NCBI RefSeq assembly: GCF_009727055.1
Contig: NC_052351.1
Location: 11,383,196-11,447,195 of the forward strand
DNA from: Benincasa hispida
Lineage: Eukaryota > Streptophyta > Magnoliopsida > Cucurbitales > Cucurbitaceae
Reading direction: 5' to 3'
DNA length: 64,000 nucleotides
In this document: one piece after another, positions 58,072 to 64,000 of the stretch
Position numbering within the stretch: the stretch's first letter is position 1
Layout of the letters: each line of letters opens with the position of its first letter
The notes under the pieces: generated by a model
Seen by the model: only the letters and a program-made list of their open reading frames with translations
Told to the model about the DNA's origin: nothing
Database searches by the model: none
Position numbers and translations under genes: made by a program

Positions 58072-60300
58072 TTCGACATCTTATATGACAATAAAGACTT
58101 CAGGTAAGCCTTGTCGTAATGGTCGAGTTATCTCATAACTCTCCCACTATCATAAAAACTTATCTGTTTAACAATTAGAAATTGACAACAAATGGTCAAC
58201 AATACTTGTTAACTATTACGTGATTGTACTTGAAATAAATTCATCAACACAGTCTACACCCTTCAACTTTCTAAATAAATCAGTATTTGTCACACAAACA
58301 CATGATTTTATTTTGGAACAAAGGAATACTTAAGTATCTTTTGAACATTACTTTTAGTAAGGGTTTGTTTTAACATAAGTGTCTCAACTTACCCAAAACC
58401 TGAAATGTCATAAACAAGTTTTATAACATTTCCATGATACAACAATGTTTCGTAAACATGTTGGCAGAAATAACGTTCAAAACAATGCAATCTATATCAC
58501 ATTACCTTAAAGAAGTAAGACATTAGTGTAATTTAAAAAAAAATTAGGACTCAGTTTAGTTCAACAAAGAATTTAAAATGTACTAAGTTGAATAATGTCA
58601 TATTTATCCTGCAGCAAAATGTCACACAAATTATACTGAATGCTTTAAGTGAAATCTTATCTCATCTTTGTCAATTAGGCTTAATACATCAAATATCTGG
58701 TACTAATTATGATAAGATCATAATGTCACAATACGTTTGCCTAAGTGATTTAAGCTTTAGTCTAATTTCTTTCGAACATTTCAAAGAAAATAAGACCTGA
58801 GTTGAATTGGAATAAGATACATTTATTCATAAATACTCATCAATTATATTAATGGATTATCTATGAAATCAGAATTATGTTTTCTACCATAGGACCACTT
58901 GGGTCAAAGAAAGAAAGTCTAATATTGGTTAGATAACCTTATCTAATAAGGTTTAACGACACACCTACATGAGAAGCAAGCCTTTTGATAGGTAATAATA
59001 ATTTAACTCTAACTCTCAGAGAATTATCTGTAACTGTCATTTCTAAAAACCAAAGTCATGAATATTCTAGGAGAATAAAATTTGTCTTTATTTTCGAATT
59101 CATTAATCTTTACACTCTCAAAAAGTAAATGTTTAACCTTTAAACACACAAAAAATGTGTATATTTAATGTTGAACATATTTTCAAAACAACTTTTGAAA
59201 ACAGGTCTAATTACCAAAACTATTCATATGTTATGAAATATTTTAGTAATTTTTCTTGGAGAAATTGAATGTCTCTTATGATGATAAAAGCACCATACTG
59301 AGCATAAATAAACATCATTACATTTTAATGCACAAAAATGCTTTTAATTAAAGCTGAACATGTTTTCAAAAAAGACTTTTGAAAAAACATACCTTATCGC
59401 TAACTATTCACACATTATGAAATATTTATTTATAAAGCTTGGAGAACTGGAGTTTCTCTTATGGTAATAAAAGCACCATATTCAGCAAAATTAAATAACA
59501 TTTAATGTCTCCCAGTACTTTAACTGAGATGAGCATCCTGTTATCAATTAGTAGAACTATTCCACTTATATAAGTATTCGCCAAGATTTATAATTTAATT
59601 ATAATGAAGAAAAATTCTGATAGTGAATCATTATTTAGCTATCAAGGTGCAATTTGTATTCTTCACCATGAACTTAATAAATTAGATTTACTTTTTTTTT
59701 ATTAGCTCTAGTCATTATAATTTTCTTGGAACCCCAATAATACTTGTAGATCATTTAGCTTCCTATGATTCCAACATACAATATTTTTTGTCATGTTTTT
59801 ATCTAGACACATCATATGTTATGTAGATAATTACAATAAGCTATCGCTGCAAAGATTATTCATTAACACTTCATGAAATAATAACAATTCTTTTGAGAAC
59901 ATTTCCCAAATTAAAAGACAAAATTACACTGTTCTTATGTGTTGATGAAAATTTCAATGCAATATATTCATCAAAATCTTTAACTTATATCAGTAATTAA
60001 ATTTTTTAGAGAAATAGACATAACTTTGAATTATATAAAATATGTTAATTGATTATATGCAATCTATTATCCATTCTAATTTAGCAAAAAAATTTAAAGA
60101 TGAACCTATGAATTTGAATGAATTCCATTCATATAAATGTAAAATTTCTATTCTTATGATATTCTTTCCTTCATTGGATTGAGACATTTTCAACCAAATA
60201 TTACACCAAAATAACTCTTTATTCCTATAACATCTAGTTACCATATTTTGGTAAAAAATCATTAACTTACTAAATAATTTATGGTAAGTGTAACTTTTCA
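58072..60300 (-). other. non-coding internal region of the large derivative, right part
   Basis: AT-rich without coding character. At about 59150-59330 and 59330-59500 a segment of about 175 bp is directly repeated (TTGAACATATTTTCAAAACA..., TTATGAAATATTT..., TAAAAGCACCATA). Confidence 0.6.
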
Positions 60301-62173
60301 TTCTAGATTCTAAAGTTCCGCCCCAATAAGCCAACCGTAGGGAAAAACCGATTTAGACAAAAACTAAAGCCGCCCCAATAAGTCAATCGTATGGAAAAAA
60401 TGATTTAGACAAAAACTAAAGCAATCCTATCCATTTATGGAGTTTGAATAAAATTCCATGCAAACACCATCCATAGGGGAACACAAGCAAAGGTGTCTCG
60501 AGGCCGAACATGAAAGTTTACTCCAAACTAATGAAAGAGACCGTGGGATATGTTGACACACTTCCATCTCCCACTTACTATAAACACTCTCTCCATTCAC
60601 CTTAGTATTGACCTATGCAAACACCATCTGTAGGGGGACACAAGCAAAGATGTCTCGAGGCCGAGCATAGATCTCACGGTGTAAACTATTTAGGGAGAAA
60701 TGTGAAAAGAAAATTGAAGTATCATATACATTATTTTCCTCTCACTTAGTGTTTTATAAATGAGGGTTCATAATTTAGATAAATTAAGCTAATAAATTTA
60801 TTTAAGTGAATTGTTAACTTGGCCCAATATAACAATTATATTAGATAGTTTAACAATGTTGATTCTTGTTTATTAAACACTTTAATAAACTTAAATCATT
60901 CATTGCATGTTTATAACATTATTATCTAATTCACTTTCCAAGTCGGTTCCTAGGTAGAGGTATTCCATTTCTGTCAGCTTAAATATCCAGTCTTAAACAG
61001 AACCTTCCTTAGACAAAGGTCCCTTATAGATAATTATGTTATAAATTTAAATTTTTATTTACTCAGACTTAATCCTATTAAAAGGAATTAAAATATTAAT
61101 CCTATTTCTAATCATATTAGAAATAAATATTAACATAGGTCTAGGTGAAATTAATTTTAAAACATTTAAAATTGATTTTAACCTATGTTTGCATGCAACT
61201 CTTGATTATAGATTTTAATTTTATTTCATTTAACTTATAACTATTATAAAGTTTAATGAAACAAATAAATCTAAATCATGCATCCAATGACATACACAAA
61301 AATATAACAATTATATTTATAAGGTAATGTCATGCTTCATGTATTTTCCTTATATATAACATAAGATTTATAGTATCAAATAATGAGAATAAATAACATA
61401 CCCATCACATAATATAACATTTATATTATACATCATGCAAATATAACATTTATAATAAAGTATGGTGCAAGAACATGTTACTATGCATGCAATCATATAA
61501 TAGAACTCTTATATTAAATATGATGCAGGAGCATACTTAACTTAATCATGCAACTATGTAATATAACTTTAATATTAAAATGATGCATGATTTTATGTTT
61601 ATCCTATGGTGAGATTTATACTATATGACATACAATATGACATATAAATAATTAAAAGCATAAACCATATGTATAATTAAATAAAACAACAATGTTAGAC
61701 CAAAATTGTCATCCTAAACATTAATTAAATTAAAAAAAATGGAAAAACTACAAAGAAACCACTGGGGAGACTCGAACCCACAATTTCGAGGAATCTTGAT
61801 GCACACGTTGACCATCCATAGCTATGTTAGCGTTGCAACGTTGGTTTTTATATTGTCGCAGCCTTGCAACGCTGCAACAGGAGCATTGCGACGTTGCGCG
61901 ACAGAAAGTCTGCTTTGCTTCGCTCATTCATCTGATTTGCTCCGTTCTTGCTCCAAAAATTCATCGATACGAAGCCAGAACTTCATCACGAATGAAACGA
62001 ATAATTAATGACTCAATTAACATGAAATTAAATGCCCAAAACACTGGGCAATTACAACTTTAAACACCTTTAAAGCAGTAAAATCTAGGCCAATTTTGAA
62101 ACATCCAATATGCAAACACCCCACTAAAACTCTGAATTAAAGTTTCAAAAAACGAAATTTAGAGATTCGAGAT
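60301..62173 (-). other. leader of the large derivative
   Basis: Related to the copia leader at 1844-4463: the phrases CCGCCCCAATAAG(C/T)CAA, CACCATC-GTAGGGG-ACACAAGCAAAG and TCTCGAGGCCGA occur at 60315-60665, each at least twice. TATAACATTTATA phrases follow at 61300-61600. A short GCAACG-rich segment at about 61830-61900 (TTGCAACGCTGCAACAGG) stands out from the AT-rich surroundings. No gag start is seen at the left end. Confidence 0.65.
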
Positions 62174-62186
62174 GGCTCTGATACCA
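62174..62186 (-). other. primer binding site, initiator-Met tRNA type
   Basis: TGGTATCAGAGCC on the minus strand, two bases from the LTR end at 62189. Confidence 0.88.
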
Positions 62187-62188
62187 AC

Positions 62189-62665
62189 TGAAGGAATTAG
62201 AATTCCCTGCAGCAGAAATAATTGGACTCATCAGTCTCTAAATTTTGTTTTACAAAATACATAGAATTCAAAGTGATGGAAACCATGGAAAAACATAAAT
62301 CTAAGCATGCTTTCTATAGTTCAAATAAAAATGAAGAGATTAGAAATCACATACCCTTGAAGACCAAATCTTCATATTCCTCTCCAATCCAAGTCATCTC
62401 CTCCCGATCTCATGAACTTGACATCCACTAACTCAACAAAGAGGAACGGACACCACCAAGGAGTCTTCCCTATTATTCTCAGGGACGAGAACCATGCAGA
62501 GGTGTGGGCTTGCACTCAATCTTGGCGTGAGGGAAGAAGAAGATAAATGAGAGTTTTTTTCTTCTGTGTGAAATTCATAGAGAAAAGGAGAACCAGAGAG
62601 ACATAGAGAGAGATAACTTTCTCTCTCTTCTAATTTTTGCGTGAGATGGGGAGAGATTAAGGAGT
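62189..62665 (-). repeat. 5' LTR of the large derivative, truncated
   Basis: It starts TGAAGGAATTAG and matches the first 430 bp or so of the LTR at 52450. Similarity stops near 62665; the remaining 1.7 kb of LTR is missing. Confidence 0.82.
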
Positions 62666-64000
62666 GAGGGATTATCAATTGATGTATCATTGATGTATTA
62701 GGAAGTATTAAAGAATGAGATTTCATTGATGTATCAATTGTAATGGGTTTGAATCTCAAATGACAACTTCAAATGACAACTTCAAATATAGCAATTGGGC
62801 CTAAAGTATTAGCACATATAGCATAATGTAAAAAAATTACAAATATGAAAAAATTTAGATAGTTTATCAATGTCAGACTACATCGTTGATCGAAGCAACA
62901 AACCATATCGCTGGTAAATTGCTGATAGATTTTGCCAAGTTTTTTTTTTTTTTTTTTAAATGTTAGAATCTCAAACATAAGATGATGTTTCGAGCAACTC
63001 TTTCAACTACTGCCTAATCTCCCAACATGCTCAAAAACTGAGAGCCACCTAGGGACTAGACAACTTGAGGGAGCTTGCTTCTCGAAAGAGGATAGGTTGG
63101 TCAAACACACGGTGAATATTTGATTAGGTTTGATAGATTAATTACAATGCAATTAACTTAGCTGTTAGAATAATTACAGTGCAATTAAAGAAGCCAATGA
63201 AGGTATCTTATGATTAACAGAAAAGGGACTCATGTGTAATTCATGCATTTTGCTATAATTCAAGACACTTCATTATTTTGTTATTTTTTCTAATGAAAGG
63301 GTAATTAGTGCTAAATGATCCAATTTTCCTTATTCTTTCTTTGTATATATTTTTTTTAATCTTTGGTTAAAAAATGGGATTTTCTTTTGTTTTTATTAAT
63401 CTATTTTTAACATATGATTGATTATATGGGCTTTAACCATTTTCTCTTTAAGAATGGGATCGTTGCAAATATAGCAATCAGACTTAAAGTATGAGCAGAT
63501 ATAATATAATACAAAATTGATAGATATAACAAAATTTAAATTCAATTCTTTGAGTCTATTAGCGATAGCGTCTCACTAATAAATCTTCTACATTTGCAAT
63601 TCTTTAAAAATGTTGCTATGGACTTAATTTTTAACCCTAAAATTATTGTCCAAAAAGTGTCCCAAACGTTTATGAAATTAAAAATAAATAAATAAAAATG
63701 GGACATGGACATTTGTATGTTGGACACGTGTTCGTATGGACACTACTTAAAATGGAGTGTAGGAGGGAGGTCATGTAGAACTACTCAGAGTAAGTTTGCA
63801 GATTTTTCTTTTCCCCATTTTTTTTTGGTTGAGAATTATACTAAAATATAAATAAATGCGAAAACAAAATCATATCTAAAATTTCCACTTTTAGATTAGA
63901 GTTAAAAAAATATTAACAATCATAAAATAACAAATAATTAAGAGAAGAGAAAAGAGATCAATACCAAAAATATACTTGTTCACTCCAAACTCGAGGCTAT
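62666..64000. other. AT-rich stretch with hairpin-element copies
   Basis: Diverged copies of the dispersed hairpin element lie at 62765-62945 and 63465-63610 (ATATAGCA...AAAATTTA...GATAG). A T run is at 62940-62957. At 63745-63825 a segment repeats the first part of the exon-like cassette at 46345. No gene is recognised up to the window end. Confidence 0.5.

Larger units (their letters stand above)
52450..62665 (-). mobile_element. large retrotransposon derivative without recognisable coding sequence
   Basis: Left and right ends carry diverged copies of one LTR (52450-54659 complete, 62189-62665 partial). Next to the left LTR is the copia polypurine signature TCTCCCACTTGCACT (54661-54675; AGTGCAAGTGGGAGA on the minus strand). 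Next to the right LTR is the primer site GGCTCTGATACCA (62174-62186). The orientation is therefore minus. The internal part, after removing the inserted solo LTR, is about 5.6 kb and I find no gag, protease, integrase or reverse transcriptase in it. That fits a LARD, a non-autonomous element relying on a partner's enzymes, or an element too decayed to read. Confidence 0.72.

Noticed and set aside
62433..62759. 108-residue minus-strand ORF
   Set aside because: It lies in the truncated LTR and shows no domain; Ser/Leu-rich from CT-rich sequence.
1..64000. tRNA or rRNA genes
   Set aside because: I saw no cloverleaf with a TTCGA-type T loop and no ribosomal sequence; a tRNA search program could confirm this.

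Overview
The window is nuclear DNA of a flowering plant. Genes are interrupted by short GT-AG introns, intergenic DNA is AT-rich, and long LTR retrotransposons fill most of the rest. The dispersed element with a short 'CTATCA(G/A)TGATAG' hairpin, copied several times here, is a kind of repeat I associate with Cucurbitaceae. I therefore suspect a cucurbit, but no marker in the window proves it.

Layout. 1-9.6 kb: a decayed Ty1/copia element on the minus strand (integrase core, protease, gag, a 2.6-kb leader, initiator-Met tRNA primer site, 2.1-kb LTR), then a 39-bp minisatellite split by a related solo LTR with a GACCT target duplication. 9.6-13.5 kb: non-coding, with a second minisatellite and an unremoved Tn5/Nextera mate-pair junction adapter at 11882-11919, which is an assembly artefact. 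13.5-24.4 kb: a gene island with a GT31 beta-1,3-galactosyltransferase (+, 11 exons), an ATG8 gene (+, 5 exons, stop at codon 5), a small conserved basic protein (-), and an ANKRD13-type ankyrin/GPCR-chaperone-domain protein (-, 2 exons). 24.4-41.6 kb: AT-rich DNA with a decayed Ty3/gypsy element with 2.1-kb LTRs, a hAT-like MITE, and a broken gene joining a MuDR-type DNA-binding domain to a plant mobile domain. 41.6-50.3 kb: a second gene island, where arogenate/prephenate dehydratase (+, 11 exons) and glyoxalase I (-, 8 coding exons plus a 5' UTR exon) converge. 50.4-64 kb: a copia RNase H/LTR remnant beside the glyoxalase promoter, then a large retrotransposon derivative without recognisable coding sequence, which has itself received a solo LTR with a GTCAT target duplication.

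The genes are unrelated housekeeping functions: cell-wall or glycoprotein glycosylation, autophagy, ER or endosomal protein handling, phenylalanine synthesis and methylglyoxal detoxification. They form no cluster or pathway. I did not find a new biological system. The points most worth checking are the adapter junction, the disrupted ATG8 start, the cluster of TCP-type sites inside the ANKRD13-like intron, the MuDR/mobile-domain fusion, and the single N flanked by a perfect 91-bp duplication. Exon boundaries come from reading splice signals and frame by eye, without transcript evidence.
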